Assembly: GCA_002431355.1 (NCBI GenBank)
Contig: DJEQ01000041.1
Coordinates: forward strand, 27,402-91,401
From: Oribacterium sp. UBA5894
GTDB lineage: Bacteria; Bacillota; Clostridia; Lachnospirales; Lachnospiraceae
DNA: 64,000 bases
Reading direction: 5' to 3'
Shown piece by piece: positions 52,502-62,385 of this stretch. A program made the position numbers and the translations under genes. Numbering within the stretch: the stretch's first letter is position 1; each line of letters starts with the position of its first letter. The notes beneath the pieces were generated by a model. The model searched no databases. It had not been told where the DNA came from and was given only the letters and a program-made list of their open reading frames with translations.

Positions 52502-53847
52502 TATGCCTGGTCCTGTTTGAATTCACGGACAATGTCAGAAAGATGCATGCTGTTCGAGCCCTTCAGGAGGATCACGTCGCCACGTGTTGCGATGGCGTGG
52601 AGCGTATTTCGAAGCTCAGAAAGGTCAGTAAAATATTCAATGCTCGGAAGGGTACAGGACGGTACCTTTCCACTCGCCTTCTCCTCTGCCACTTCGCTCT
52701 GAATGCCTTCTCCGATGGCAGCTGCACGCTCGCCATACAGAAAAACCGCATCCACCGGAAGATGTGCCAGGTATCTCCCGACCTCGCGATGATAATCCAG
52801 GGTCTTTTCACCGAGCTCAAGCATGTCCGCAAGCACTGCAATGTGCCGTTTTCCATCGAGTGCGGCCAGCGCATCCAGTCCTGCCTTCATGGACGCCGGA
52901 GACGCGTTGTACGCATCATCAATGATAAGAACCCCTGCCTTCGTCCGGAAGCTGGCGCCACGACCGGCTAGACCGGAGAACTGCTCGAGAGCCTGCTGCG
53001 CACGCTCCATCGGTACGCCGAGCCGGGTCGCCACATGCATGGCAGCGGAAGCATTCTGCAGCATATGTGCTCCCTTTACCATGAGCTTAAGCGTATAGTC
53101 GTCCACTCCATAGAACTGAAGCCGGATGTCCTTCCCTTCGGCAATACCGAAACGATGAATCTCGTCCAGGCTAAGCTTCGACAGAATTGGATCCTCTCTG
53201 TTCAGATACAGGATGCCATCCTCTTCCATGCCGTCGAGGATATGCAGCTTCTCTCGAAGAATGTTTTCCTGCGTCTTCAGCTGCTCAATATGTGCAATGC
53301 CGATGTTCGTCATCACTGCCATGTCCACACAGGCAATCTGAGCGATTTTCGTCATCTCTCCAGGCATGGACATGCCAAGCTCAATGACGGCCACCTCTGC
53401 ATCCGAATGTGCCATCTGAAACAGCGTAATCGGAACGCCTACCTGCGAGTTCGCATTGCCTGCCGTCTGAAACACCTTTTTTCCGGCTCCGACGGCTGCT
53501 GCAATCATGCTCCGCGTTGTCGTTTTTCCAACAGATCCCGTCACACCGATCACCGTACCATGGAATTTTTTTCGTTCCATGTACCCGATTTCCTGAAGTG
53601 CTTTCGTTGTATCCTCCACCTGATAGAAACGAACCTGCGGGTATTTTGTCTGAAGCTCCTCGACAGGGCGTGCGCTGAGTACGGCGACCGCTCCATGTGC
53701 GATCGCCATCTCGATGAAGTCATGCCCATCACTGTGCTCGCCGACAATCGGCACAAAAAGTGCATTTTTCATTTCCTTTCGGGAGTCGAGGACGATTTCC
53801 TCGATGCCCGTATCACTGAATCCAAAGCTGATGTCCGCTGATTTCAT
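52501..53847 (-). CDS. murF: UDP-MurNAc-tripeptide--D-Ala-D-Ala ligase
   Basis: A 448-residue Mur ligase that adds D-Ala-D-Ala to the peptidoglycan precursor. The ATP site is GVTGSVGKTTT; NRAx-type LNREDPIL and the conserved DDAYNASPASM follow. The start is taken as the ATG at 53847 because GGAG lies six bases upstream. An ATG four codons earlier overlaps the murE stop (TAATG) and is an alternative. murE and murF are adjacent and give consecutive steps. Confidence 0.95.
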   Translation of the reverse strand: MKSADISFGFSDTGIEEIVLDSRKEMKNALFVPIVGEHSDGHDFIEMAIAHGAVAVLSARPVEELQTKYPQVRFYQVEDTTKALQEIGYMERKKFHGTVIGVTGSVGKTTTRSMIAAAVGAGKKVFQTAGNANSQVGVPITLFQMAHSDAEVAVIELGMSMPGEMTKIAQIACVDMAVMTNIGIAHIEQLKTQENILREKLHILDGMEEDGILYLNREDPILSKLSLDEIHRFGIAEGKDIRLQFYGVDDYTLKLMVKGAHMLQNASAAMHVATRLGVPMERAQQALEQFSGLAGRGASFRTKAGVLIIDDAYNASPASMKAGLDALAALDGKRHIAVLADMLELGEKTLDYHREVGRYLAHLPVDAVFLYGERAAAIGEGIQSEVAEEKASGKVPSCTLPSIEYFTDLSELRNTLHAIATRGDVILLKGSNSMHLSDIVREFKQDQA

Positions 53848-53858
53848 GCTGTTCTCCA

Positions 53859-55352
53859 TTAAAGATGATATTTTTTCGCTGTTTCGAGAATGACCTCGCG
53901 GTCGAGAAAATGCGTACGTACGCCCTTCACTTCCTGATAATCCTCATGTCCCTTTCCAATCACGGCAATCATATCGCCTTTTTCTGCATGCGTCATGGCA
54001 TATTCGATCGCCGCACGACGATCTGGAATCTCGACATACCGGCCACCGGCAGGAACCAGCGTTGACTTGATGTCGGCGATGATATCGGAGGTTTCCTCAT
54101 CGCGGGAATTATCAGCTGTCAGTATGCTGAAATCTGCAAACTGTGCCGCTGCCTTTCCCATGCCGTAGCGGCGATCCTTTGCCCGGTTTCCGCCGCAGCC
54201 GAAGACCACAACGAGACGTCCCGGCTTCAGCTCCCGCAGGGTGCTCAGCAGATTTTCCATGGCCATTTCATTGTGCGCATAATCGACCAGTACGGACATC
54301 GTCTCATTTTTAAAGACGATCTGTGTCCGTCCGTCGACATGCACTCTTCGAAAGGCATGGATGATGGCGCGGTGAGGTATCCCCATGAGTGACAGTACAG
54401 CGATGGCTGCCATCGCATTGTAGACATTGTACTTTCCTGGAAGATCCATCTGGATATCCAGCTCCGCATGCCCGGTTACGTCGAAGCAGATGCCGACAAA
54501 ATCCGGTCGGTTAACATGTTCGATGTTCTCCGCCATGAAGTCTGCCGGACGGTCAATGGCATAGGTGAACATCTTACATGGCGCACCGGCAATGAGCTCC
54601 TCTGCATAATCTGCATCGCGATTGATGATGCCCACACGGGACTGCTTGAAGATGCAGCTCTTATAGTACTTGTACTCCTCGAAATCGGCATGCTCATGTG
54701 GACCGATGTGGTCTGGTTCAATATTCGTGAAGATGCCATAGTCAAAGGTAATGGCGTCCACACGATGCAGCTTAAAGGCCTGGCTTGAGGCTTCCATGAC
54801 CACATAGTCGCAGCCGGCGTCCCGCATGGTACGAAAATACTTCTGAAGATCATAGGATTCCGGCGTCGTGTTTTTCGTCGGAATATGCACATCACCATAT
54901 TCTACGCCTGTGGTACCAATGCAGCCGGCCTTCAGGCCTGCATCCTCCAGGATCTGCTGAATCATATGCGCGGTCGTCGTTTTTCCCTTCGTACCGGTAA
55001 TGCCAATGATGGTCATTTCCTTACTTGGATATCCGAAGCGTGCCGCACTGAGCTCTGCAAGTGAAACGCGCGCATTTTCAACACGGATGAGCACCACATC
55101 CTCTGGAAGCTTCGAAGGATCCAGCCCGAATTCCGCCGGGTCCTCTTCCACCACAAGGGCCTTACAGCCCTGTGCGAGGACCGCAGGAATAAAGCGGTGC
55201 GCATCGACATTGGCTCCCTTCATCGCGTTAAACACTGTGCCTTCGACTGCTTTTCTCGAGTCAAAGACCAGCTCCTGCACGTCCAGAGCTGCTGGATCGC
55301 CATGAAGAAGCGTATAATTCAGATTTTTCAGCCAGTCTACAAATTTTGCCAT
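53859..55352 (-). CDS. murE: UDP-MurNAc-dipeptide ligase MurE
   Basis: A 497-residue Mur ligase that adds the third amino acid to UDP-MurNAc-L-Ala-D-Glu. The ATP site is GITGTKGKTTTA; TTPESYDLQ and the carbamylated-lysine region are visible. The specificity loop reads DNSRDEE: it keeps the Asn and Arg of the DNPR motif of meso-diaminopimelate enzymes but has Ser for Pro, so meso-DAP is likely but not certain. The start at 55352 (MAKFVDWLKN) is chosen over an earlier in-frame codon that overlaps fhs. Confidence 0.94.
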   Translation of the reverse strand: MAKFVDWLKNLNYTLLHGDPAALDVQELVFDSRKAVEGTVFNAMKGANVDAHRFIPAVLAQGCKALVVEEDPAEFGLDPSKLPEDVVLIRVENARVSLAELSAARFGYPSKEMTIIGITGTKGKTTTAHMIQQILEDAGLKAGCIGTTGVEYGDVHIPTKNTTPESYDLQKYFRTMRDAGCDYVVMEASSQAFKLHRVDAITFDYGIFTNIEPDHIGPHEHADFEEYKYYKSCIFKQSRVGIINRDADYAEELIAGAPCKMFTYAIDRPADFMAENIEHVNRPDFVGICFDVTGHAELDIQMDLPGKYNVYNAMAAIAVLSLMGIPHRAIIHAFRRVHVDGRTQIVFKNETMSVLVDYAHNEMAMENLLSTLRELKPGRLVVVFGCGGNRAKDRRYGMGKAAAQFADFSILTADNSRDEETSDIIADIKSTLVPAGGRYVEIPDRRAAIEYAMTHAEKGDMIAVIGKGHEDYQEVKGVRTHFLDREVILETAKKYHL

Positions 55353-55386
55353 AATTCGTCTCTTTTCGTTTATTGAATCTTCGTTC

Positions 55387-55404
55387 AGGACCCTTCCGGG
55401 TCCT
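55387..55404 (-). other. Small hairpin between fhs and murE
   Basis: AGGACCC / GGGTCCT stem with a 4-base loop, no T-run after it. It may slow transcription, protect an RNA end, or mean nothing. Confidence 0.35.
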
Positions 55405-55414
55405 GCCTTCCCCA

Positions 55415-57082
55415 TCAGAACAGACCGACGATTTTTCCGTCGATGACATCAATGCCAAAGGCGGCCGGCTTTTTCGGAAGGCCTGGCATTGTCATGACAT
55501 CCCCGGTCAGGCAGACCACGAAACCGGCACCCGCAGAAACATAGGCATCCCGCACCGTGATGCAGAAGTCCTTCGGCCGTCCGAGCTTTTTCGCATCATC
55601 ACTCAGGCTGTACTGGGTTTTCGCCATACATACCGGAACATGCGTGAAGCCAAGCTCGATCAGCTTATCCAGGGCCTTCCGGGCCTTCGGCTCATAATGC
55701 ACGCCGTCTGCACCATAAATTGTGCGGGCAACGGCTTCAATCTTTGCATAGAGATCATCGTCCAGCTTCTGAACCGGAGTGAAGTGTGCTTCCTTGGTTT
55801 CCAGCGTATGGAGGAGGGTTTTCGCCAGCTCCTCACCGCCTTTACCACCTTCTCCATGCACCTTTGACAGTGCAAATTCTGCACCTCGTGCGCGGCAGAA
55901 GTTTTCTACAAACTGAAGCTCCGCCTCGGTATCGGTGGCAAACTGGTTGATGGCGACAACGACCGGCACGCCAAAGGACTGAAGATTTTCGATATGCTTT
56001 TCAAGGTTTACGATGCCCTTCTCGAGTGCCGGAAGATTTTCCGCTGCAAGCTCTGTTTTCGGAACGCCGCCATTATACTTGAGTGCCCGTACCGTAGCGA
56101 CCAGAACTGCTGCATCCGGGTGGAATCCCGCCATCTGACACTTGATATCAAAGAACTTCTCTGCGCCGAGATCTGCGCCGAAGCCAGCCTCGGTCACGGC
56201 AATGTCTCCGAGCTTCAGTGCAAAGCGCGTCGCCTGTACCGAATTGCAGCCATGTGCAATATTCGCAAATGGTCCACCATGCACGATGGCCATGTTATGC
56301 TCCAGTGTCTGAATGATGTTCGGCTTGATGGCATCCTTTAAAAGCGCGGCCATCGCGCCTACCGCCTGCAGGTCTTCTGCCGTTACCGGCTTTCCATCCA
56401 CATCATAGGCGACGATGACACGTGAAAGGCGCTTCTTCAGATCCTCCATGTCATCTGCAAGGCACAGAATGGCCATAACCTCCGATGCAACCGTAATGAC
56501 GAAGTGGTCTTCCCGCACCACACCGTCTCCTCGGCCACCGAGACCGATCACAATGTTCCGAAGCTGGCGATCATTCATGTCCTCGCAGCGTTTCCAGTTG
56601 ATGGCCTTGAGATCAATGCGGAGCTGATTTCCCTGCTTGATGTGATTGTCGAGAAGCGCAGCAAGAAGATTGTTGGCACTGGTAATGGCATGAAAGTCAC
56701 CAGTAAAGTGAAGGTTCAGATCCTCCATCGGAACCACCTGTGCATAGCCGCCACCGGCGGCTCCGCCCTTGATGCCGAAGCATGGTCCAAGAGACGGCTC
56801 TCGCAGCGCAACCACGGTTTTCTTCCCGAGACGGTTCAGCGCATCGGTCAGTCCGATGGACGTGGTGGTCTTTCCTTCTCCGGCCGGGGTCGGGTTGATG
56901 GCCGTAACAAGCACCAGCTTCCCATCCGGTCGGTCCTTGATCTTCGCCCAGAGATCATCGCTGAGCTTTGCCTTATATTTACCATACTGCTCCAGCTCAT
57001 CCGCCTCGATGCCAAATCTTGCTGCAACATCTGTGATGCGGCTCATACTTGCTTCCTGTGCAATCTCGATATCCGACTTCAT
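55415..57082 (-). CDS. fhs: Formate--tetrahydrofolate ligase
   Basis: A 555-residue enzyme that makes 10-formyl-THF from formate, ATP and THF. The ATP loop is [11 protein letters not shown], with [20 protein letters not shown] (in part), [16 protein letters not shown] and [11 protein letters not shown]. The length is standard. It supports purine synthesis, initiator-tRNA formylation by fmt, and one-carbon metabolism in anaerobes. A single enzyme does not show an acetogenic pathway. RBS AGAGGT. Confidence 0.97.
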   Translation of the reverse strand: MKSDIEIAQEASMSRITDVAARFGIEADELEQYGKYKAKLSDDLWAKIKDRPDGKLVLVTAINPTPAGEGKTTTSIGLTDALNRLGKKTVVALREPSLGPCFGIKGGAAGGGYAQVVPMEDLNLHFTGDFHAITSANNLLAALLDNHIKQGNQLRIDLKAINWKRCEDMNDRQLRNIVIGLGGRGDGVVREDHFVITVASEVMAILCLADDMEDLKKRLSRVIVAYDVDGKPVTAEDLQAVGAMAALLKDAIKPNIIQTLEHNMAIVHGGPFANIAHGCNSVQATRFALKLGDIAVTEAGFGADLGAEKFFDIKCQMAGFHPDAAVLVATVRALKYNGGVPKTELAAENLPALEKGIVNLEKHIENLQSFGVPVVVAINQFATDTEAELQFVENFCRARGAEFALSKVHGEGGKGGEELAKTLLHTLETKEAHFTPVQKLDDDLYAKIEAVARTIYGADGVHYEPKARKALDKLIELGFTHVPVCMAKTQYSLSDDAKKLGRPKDFCITVRDAYVSAGAGFVVCLTGDVMTMPGLPKKPAAFGIDVIDGKIVGLF

Positions 57083-57121
57083 CTTGTACCTCTTTCTTTC
57101 ATGTATATGGAAAATGTAACC

Positions 57122-60100
57122 TTATCCCTTTGACAGAAGCTCATCAAATTCAGAAAGCGTCATGATGATCTTCCGCGGCTTCGTTCCCTCTTCCGGGCCG
57201 ACCACACCGGCCTCCGCCAGCTGGTCCATGATGCGCGCTGCCCGGTTAAATCCGATGCGGAACTTTCGCTGCAGCATGCCAATCGACGCTTTTTCTGTTT
57301 CGATAATCAGCTGTCCGGCTTCCGTAAAGAGCTCATCACGATTTCCGGCACCACTGCTTCCGCCCTCACTGCTCGTACCGGACTGTACCTGTGCCTGTAT
57401 GCTTTCACTGTATTCCACCTCGCCCATTTCCTTCTTGATGAAATCGACGACGTCTGAAACCTCCTGGTCAGAGACAAACGCGCCCTGCACACGAACAGGC
57501 TTCGGAATTCCCTGTGGGAAGAAGAGCATATCGCCCTTTCCCAGCAGCTTCTCTGCACCGTTCATATCGATGATGGTACGGCTGTCGGTTCCAGACGAAA
57601 CGGCAAAGGCGATACGGCTCGGAACATTGGCCTTAATAAGGCCCGTGATCACATCCACCGTCGGACGCTGGGTTGCAATCACCAGATGCATACCTGCCGC
57701 CCGGGCCAGCTGTGCAATCCGGCAGATGGCATCCTCGACCTCCTGGCTGGAGACCATCATGAGATCGGCAAGCTCGTCAATGATAATCACGATCTGCGGA
57801 AGCTTTTCCGGCTTCTGATCCTCCGGGATCTCCGGGTCATTCCGCACCGCCATGATCTTTTCATTGTAGCCCTTCAGATCACGGGAGCCGCTTTCCGCGA
57901 ATTTCTTATAACGATCCGTCATTTCAGCCACGGCCCAGTTCAGTGCCGAAGCCGCCTTCTTCGGATCCGTCACGACCGGAATCAGAAGATGCGGAATGCC
58001 GTTATAAACGGAGAGCTCAACTACCTTCGGATCGATCATGATCATACGTACATCCTCTGGCTTATATTTAAAGAGCAGTGACATGATCAGCGTATTGATG
58101 CACACGGACTTACCAGAGCCGGTCGCACCTGCAATCAGAAGATGTGGCATCTTCGCAATGTCGGTGACGATGGTTTTTCCGGCAATATCCTTTCCGACAC
58201 CGAACGCAAGCTTGGCCTTCGCTCCCTGGAATTCTCCGCTGCCCAGCACATCGCCCAGGAAGACCGTGGCGCCATGCTTATTCGGCACCTCGATGCCCAC
58301 GGCCGATTTTCCGGGAATCGGTGCCTCAATGCGAATGTCTGCTGCGGCAAGCCGCATCTTGATGTCATTCGTCAGCGATACAATCTTGGAAACCTTTACA
58401 CCAATTTCCGGCTGAAGCTCGTACCGTGTAACGGCCGGTCCGATGGAGATGTTCGTAATGGTGACATTGACACCAAAGCTTTTCAGTGTTTCCTGCAGTG
58501 TGATGGCATTCTGACGGATTTCCTCACGGGTATCGAGGTCCTGCCGTACAGGCTTCTGAAGAAGGCTGAGCGGCGGAATTACATAAGGCTTCTGGACCTT
58601 CTTCTTTTCGAGAATTTCCTGCTGCAGCTGCGCATTATCCGCCTCCGTCGGTGTATTTTCCTTTTTCTCACGATCCAGCTGAGATTCGATTTTCTTTTTG
58701 ACCGGTTCTACGTCGGCATCGATGACCTGTCCGTTCGATGCTACAATGTGCCGTGTTCCCTGCTCCATATCACCGCGCCCAATCGTGGCAACCCCGGATG
58801 TCGAAATCTGTACCTCCGAATCTCCCTGATAGGCTTCTTCCATCCGTGGCGCAGCTGAAGCTTCATCTGCTTCAGCGGATACAGGCGTCCTGTCGGAAAC
58901 GTTGACGCTTGCTGGCACCTCTTCATAAGGAAGCACATCCGACAGCTCGTCCGATGAAGCTGTGCTGTAAGTCTGTTCGGAACCTGCGGTATCCGCCTTC
59001 TCCGTTGACGCAGCAGGCACTGCTTTTTTTCCATTGATCAACGGAAGGTCCACTGTATTCGCCGCATATTCATCTGGCCCCAGAAGATCATCGAGTCCCT
59101 CGATGGTTGGTTCGGTATGAAGCATTCCCGTTGTCATCGGCTCTGCGGTCGAAAGCGGTTCCTCGGTCGTTACCGGTCCTTCCTGCACGACTTCACAGGG
59201 CGCACTGTCTTCGAGATCAGGAATCGTAAACATACGATCCGGTGATTTCGGCTTTACAGAAAGCTCGGAATTCTGGGAAGGTACTGCTGATTTCGTGCTC
59301 TTTCCATTGAGTGGAAGTGAAATTTCCTGCGCATCGGACGAAAGACCATCGGACTGCAAAGGCGAAGCCGAACGAAGGTCCTGAAGCGCCTGATTCGATG
59401 AGAGATCGGTCGCACGGAGATCGATGCCCAGCTTCCGTGCTCGCAGCTCCTCTTCTTTTGCAAGTCGCCGCTCCTCCCGATGAATTCGTGCCGACTCCGT
59501 CACCTGAGAAAGATCTTCCCGTGCGCGTGCCCTTGCGTGGGAGGCTGCCTGCGCAGAACGCTTCGCCAGCATGCGTGCGAGAGGCTTTCCAGTCGTATAA
59601 ATAAGACAGATGAAGGAGGCAACGATCAGTATCAGTGCCGCTCCTACGGTCCCTGCCATCGTATGCAGGACCATAGCCAGCGCGCCTCCGATGATGCCAC
59701 CTCCCAGGCCTTCCTCGGCTCCCTCGCGGTAAAAGTCCATCAGGGTCATGTTCTGTACACCACCGCGCGTAAAGAGCTGTAACAGTGCGGATAAGAAAAT
59801 CAGCATGAACAGTGCCGAGGTCATCCGCAGCGTTGCATGTGGGTTATCAATGTTTGAAAGAATAAAGGCCACCACAAAGCTTAAAACGATGGGAAACAGA
59901 TAACCAAGTATGCCAAAAAGGCCGAGCTGTACGGCCTTCAGCGCAGCGCCAATCGGTCCGCAAAGACCGACATTGGACAGAAACAGGAAGATCGACACGG
60001 CAAAGGTGATGATCACTGCCGCCTCGTCGCCCATCAGCGGTGCATCGTACTCCTGTGCCTTTCCTGTCGACTTTGCCTTCGTTGTGCCTGTCGTTTTTGT

Positions 60101-60130
60101 TTTATTTTTGCTTCCCTTTGGTCTACCCAT
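57122..60130 (-). CDS. ftsK: DNA translocase FtsK/SpoIIIE
   Basis: A 1002-residue septal DNA pump. Four N-terminal helices (about 34-190) anchor it at the septum. A long linker (about 190-510), acidic and Ser/Pro-rich, is followed by the motor domain with Walker [15 protein letters not shown], Walker [13 protein letters not shown] and the arginine-finger region. A C-terminal winged-helix gamma domain (about 930-1000, [20 protein letters not shown], in part) would recognise polar DNA motifs. Bacillus SpoIIIE is about 790 residues; the extra length is in the linker. Confidence 0.96.
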   Translation of the reverse strand: MGRPKGSKNKTKTTGTTKAKSTGKAQEYDAPLMGDEAAVIITFAVSIFLFLSNVGLCGPIGAALKAVQLGLFGILGYLFPIVLSFVVAFILSNIDNPHATLRMTSALFMLIFLSALLQLFTRGGVQNMTLMDFYREGAEEGLGGGIIGGALAMVLHTMAGTVGAALILIVASFICLIYTTGKPLARMLAKRSAQAASHARARAREDLSQVTESARIHREERRLAKEEELRARKLGIDLRATDLSSNQALQDLRSASPLQSDGLSSDAQEISLPLNGKSTKSAVPSQNSELSVKPKSPDRMFTIPDLEDSAPCEVVQEGPVTTEEPLSTAEPMTTGMLHTEPTIEGLDDLLGPDEYAANTVDLPLINGKKAVPAASTEKADTAGSEQTYSTASSDELSDVLPYEEVPASVNVSDRTPVSAEADEASAAPRMEEAYQGDSEVQISTSGVATIGRGDMEQGTRHIVASNGQVIDADVEPVKKKIESQLDREKKENTPTEADNAQLQQEILEKKKVQKPYVIPPLSLLQKPVRQDLDTREEIRQNAITLQETLKSFGVNVTITNISIGPAVTRYELQPEIGVKVSKIVSLTNDIKMRLAAADIRIEAPIPGKSAVGIEVPNKHGATVFLGDVLGSGEFQGAKAKLAFGVGKDIAGKTIVTDIAKMPHLLIAGATGSGKSVCINTLIMSLLFKYKPEDVRMIMIDPKVVELSVYNGIPHLLIPVVTDPKKAASALNWAVAEMTDRYKKFAESGSRDLKGYNEKIMAVRNDPEIPEDQKPEKLPQIVIIIDELADLMMVSSQEVEDAICRIAQLARAAGMHLVIATQRPTVDVITGLIKANVPSRIAFAVSSGTDSRTIIDMNGAEKLLGKGDMLFFPQGIPKPVRVQGAFVSDQEVSDVVDFIKKEMGEVEYSESIQAQVQSGTSSEGGSSGAGNRDELFTEAGQLIIETEKASIGMLQRKFRIGFNRAARIMDQLAEAGVVGPEEGTKPRKIIMTLSEFDELLSKG

Positions 60131-60279
60131 GTTTCCTCACTTACTTCAATATTAAAATGAACCTAGCCATTATACTCTAAACAACGTACAAAATCCATAA
60201 GGAAAACAGATGTTCGGAAAGGCCATTTCGTTTTCTTCCTCGATCTCGTGTACCGGAACTTTTAGGCACCTGTCCATGC

Positions 60280-61596
60280 TCAGAGCAGCGCATCTCGGAA
60301 GGCCTCCGGTCGGAAGCGATAATAGTGGGAAGGACGTCCCTGCCGTGGCGCCATAGGATTCTTTCCCTTTTCCTCGAGCTGAATCAGATCCAGCTCATAA
60401 AGCTTCGCCAGGATACGACTTGCAGAGCGCATCGTAATACCCAGCTTTTCTGAAAGCGTATGCGAGCTGATGAGCTCATCATCATCCTGCTCATAGATGC
60501 TGATGAGCTTCAGAATATTGGTTTCATTGATGCCGTTTTCCCTTGCAAAGCGAAGTGCCTTTTCATTGGAATAGTTGTACATCAGCTGATTATCGGCACT
60601 GAGTGGTCCTGTAATCTTATCCTCTTCGTCCATAAAGAAGGCATCATTACGTCCATAGCGATCCGCCTCCATGAGTGCATGCTCCGCGAAATAGCGTGAT
60701 CTCTCCAGCGTCGGACTCACACCTGCGCCTATACGGAACGGGAAATTCAGATCCTTCTTCAGGGTCAGGAGGAGGGTTCGCAGTGTGTTGAGCTGCGATG
60801 CGCCGCTCGGAACCTGTACATGAATTTCAAACTGATTAAAGCCCTGTGAAATGGAAAAATGAAGATGGTTTACCTTTCGATAATCGGCCAGGAGCTTATA
60901 CACGGTCGCTTCCCGATACTCCTGCTCCTCCTGCTCGACATCCTCATCAAATGGAAGACGCATCAGAATACTGAGCTCATCCTTCATCTTCATCGTGTCG
61001 AGGCGAAGCTCATTGAGCGCTGAACGAATGGACTTGACAATCATTTCTTCCGACGGAAAAACCGCCACATATGGAATATGCAGCTCATCGAGGCGGGCAA
61101 GATTATTAATGGATCGGGACAGAATGAGGTCAATCTTTCCCTCATCCCACAGACGCTTCGCATATGCCGTGATATGACGATAATCATAGTGCGTATCCTC
61201 GAAAAAGTAGGGACAGTTCTCCTTTCGAAGATACTGCGGAACCTGCATATAGTGATTCGTTGTGGTCAGAAAGTCACAGAACACCCGATTCAGGGATGTT
61301 TCCGGATGATCAATCTGAAACTGTAAAAGAATCGATAATACATCGATGGGTTCATACGCCGTAAAGGTACACGGAATACGATTATCTGGAAATTTATGCT
61401 TTATATAATGATAGCCGAGCTCGCCAGAGAAAAAAATGACATCGCACTTTCCCTTCAGATCCTGATAGATGGCATCGATATCGCTCATTTTACGATAAAT
61501 GTACTGATAGAACTGACAGCCGAAATCATGCTCTGCGATTACCTTTTCTACCGGCTCCAGGGAATGGTCCGGGCTTACGATGGCAACATTAATCAT
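60280..61596 (-). CDS. Transcription regulator with PrpR-like N-domain, degenerate GGDEF-like domain and HTH
   Basis: A 438-residue protein of unknown target. The N-terminal part (about 1-200) resembles the sensor domain of PrpR-type regulators (CDVIFFSGELGYHYIKHK, IPCTFTAYEPIDVLSILL). Residues about 243-323 resemble the C-terminal half of a GGDEF domain (FRIGAGVSPTLERSRYFAEH, then ALMEADRYGRND), but no GGDEF signature is present, so it is probably not a cyclase. A winged helix-turn-helix follows (about 375-430, SSHTLSEKLGITMRSASRIL), then an RPSHYYRF end. The start at 61596 follows GGGGAAGG. No operon partner is adjacent. Confidence 0.65.
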   Translation of the reverse strand: MINVAIVSPDHSLEPVEKVIAEHDFGCQFYQYIYRKMSDIDAIYQDLKGKCDVIFFSGELGYHYIKHKFPDNRIPCTFTAYEPIDVLSILLQFQIDHPETSLNRVFCDFLTTTNHYMQVPQYLRKENCPYFFEDTHYDYRHITAYAKRLWDEGKIDLILSRSINNLARLDELHIPYVAVFPSEEMIVKSIRSALNELRLDTMKMKDELSILMRLPFDEDVEQEEQEYREATVYKLLADYRKVNHLHFSISQGFNQFEIHVQVPSGASQLNTLRTLLLTLKKDLNFPFRIGAGVSPTLERSRYFAEHALMEADRYGRNDAFFMDEEDKITGPLSADNQLMYNYSNEKALRFARENGINETNILKLISIYEQDDDELISSHTLSEKLGITMRSASRILAKLYELDLIQLEEKGKNPMAPRQGRPSHYYRFRPEAFRDALL

Positions 61597-61720
61597 ACCT
61601 TCCCCCATATTTTCTGCTGCTGCAGATGTTCTGAAACACAGGGCAGCTAAATTAAGACACACGTCTTTATTTGCAGATTAGCACCAGCAAAAAGGAAAGT
61701 CAATTCAAAAAGAAGACGCT

Positions 61721-61752
61721 CCTCCTCAGAAGAACGTCTTCTCCATGCCCTT
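61721..61752 (-). terminator. Terminator of the NlpC/YczE operon
   Basis: Stem AGAAGACG / CGTCTTCT with a long inner segment that adds further pairing, followed on the minus strand by TTTTTG, just after the YczE-like stop. Confidence 0.8.
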
Positions 61753-61767
61753 TTTACGCCCCGTTCC

Positions 61768-62382
61768 TTACCGTATCCATTTTCTCGAAAAATGAACATC
61801 AAAGAAGGAAATAAACGGCCCAAGTCCGAAGGCACAGACCAGCGTTCCGAGGCCAATGAGTCCACCCAGAAGGAAGGTCAGAAGGGCCGTCAGTGCATCC
61901 GTGAAAATACGACATCCAAAGTACGGAAACGAGCTATGATCCGTGATGCCGATGGACAGGTAGTCATACGGCGCAATGCCCAGATTAGCTGTCTGATACA
62001 TGGAGCAGCCCAGGGAAGTGACCAGAACACCAATCATCACAAAGAGAAGCTGTGCCGGGAACGATGTCGTTACGCCAAAGATCGCTTCGATGTGCTGGTA
62101 GAAAAAGGTGACAATATACCCCACCGCAACCCAGTTAAAGAAGGTGCCGAGGCCAATGTACTTTCTGCCCCAGATGATTTCCGCGGCAAAGAACAGTGTG
62201 TTTGCCATCAGATTCATGCGTCCGAGAGAAATGCCCAGCAGCTCGGACATCCGAAGGTTCAGTGCCGTGATGGAGTCATTGCCGAGGCCCGACTGCTTAA
62301 AGAACGCAATCCCGAGGGAAATAACGACACAGCCAAGCAGCATTCCAAGGATGCGGTTTACAGATACGTGTTTTGTTATCAT
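61768..62382 (-). CDS. YczE/YyaS-like membrane protein
   Basis: A 204-residue integral membrane protein with five helices. A family-like start (RILGMLLGCVVISLGIAF), a conserved GNDSITALNLRMSELLGIS segment and a repeat-like LGCSMYQTANLGIAPYDYLSIG match the YczE/YyaS/YitT group, whose function is unknown. The ATG lies three bases after the stop of the NlpC/P60 gene with its ribosome site inside that gene, so it is coupled and probably made together with the hydrolase. Confidence 0.82.
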   Translation of the reverse strand: MITKHVSVNRILGMLLGCVVISLGIAFFKQSGLGNDSITALNLRMSELLGISLGRMNLMANTLFFAAEIIWGRKYIGLGTFFNWVAVGYIVTFFYQHIEAIFGVTTSFPAQLLFVMIGVLVTSLGCSMYQTANLGIAPYDYLSIGITDHSSFPYFGCRIFTDALTALLTFLLGGLIGLGTLVCAFGLGPFISFFDVHFSRKWIR

Positions 62383-62385
62383 CTT

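Noticed and set aside
61647..61865. Minus-strand open frame of about 72 codons downstream of the YczE-like gene
   Set aside because: It runs through the terminator and overlaps the YczE-like gene in another frame, with no ribosome site.
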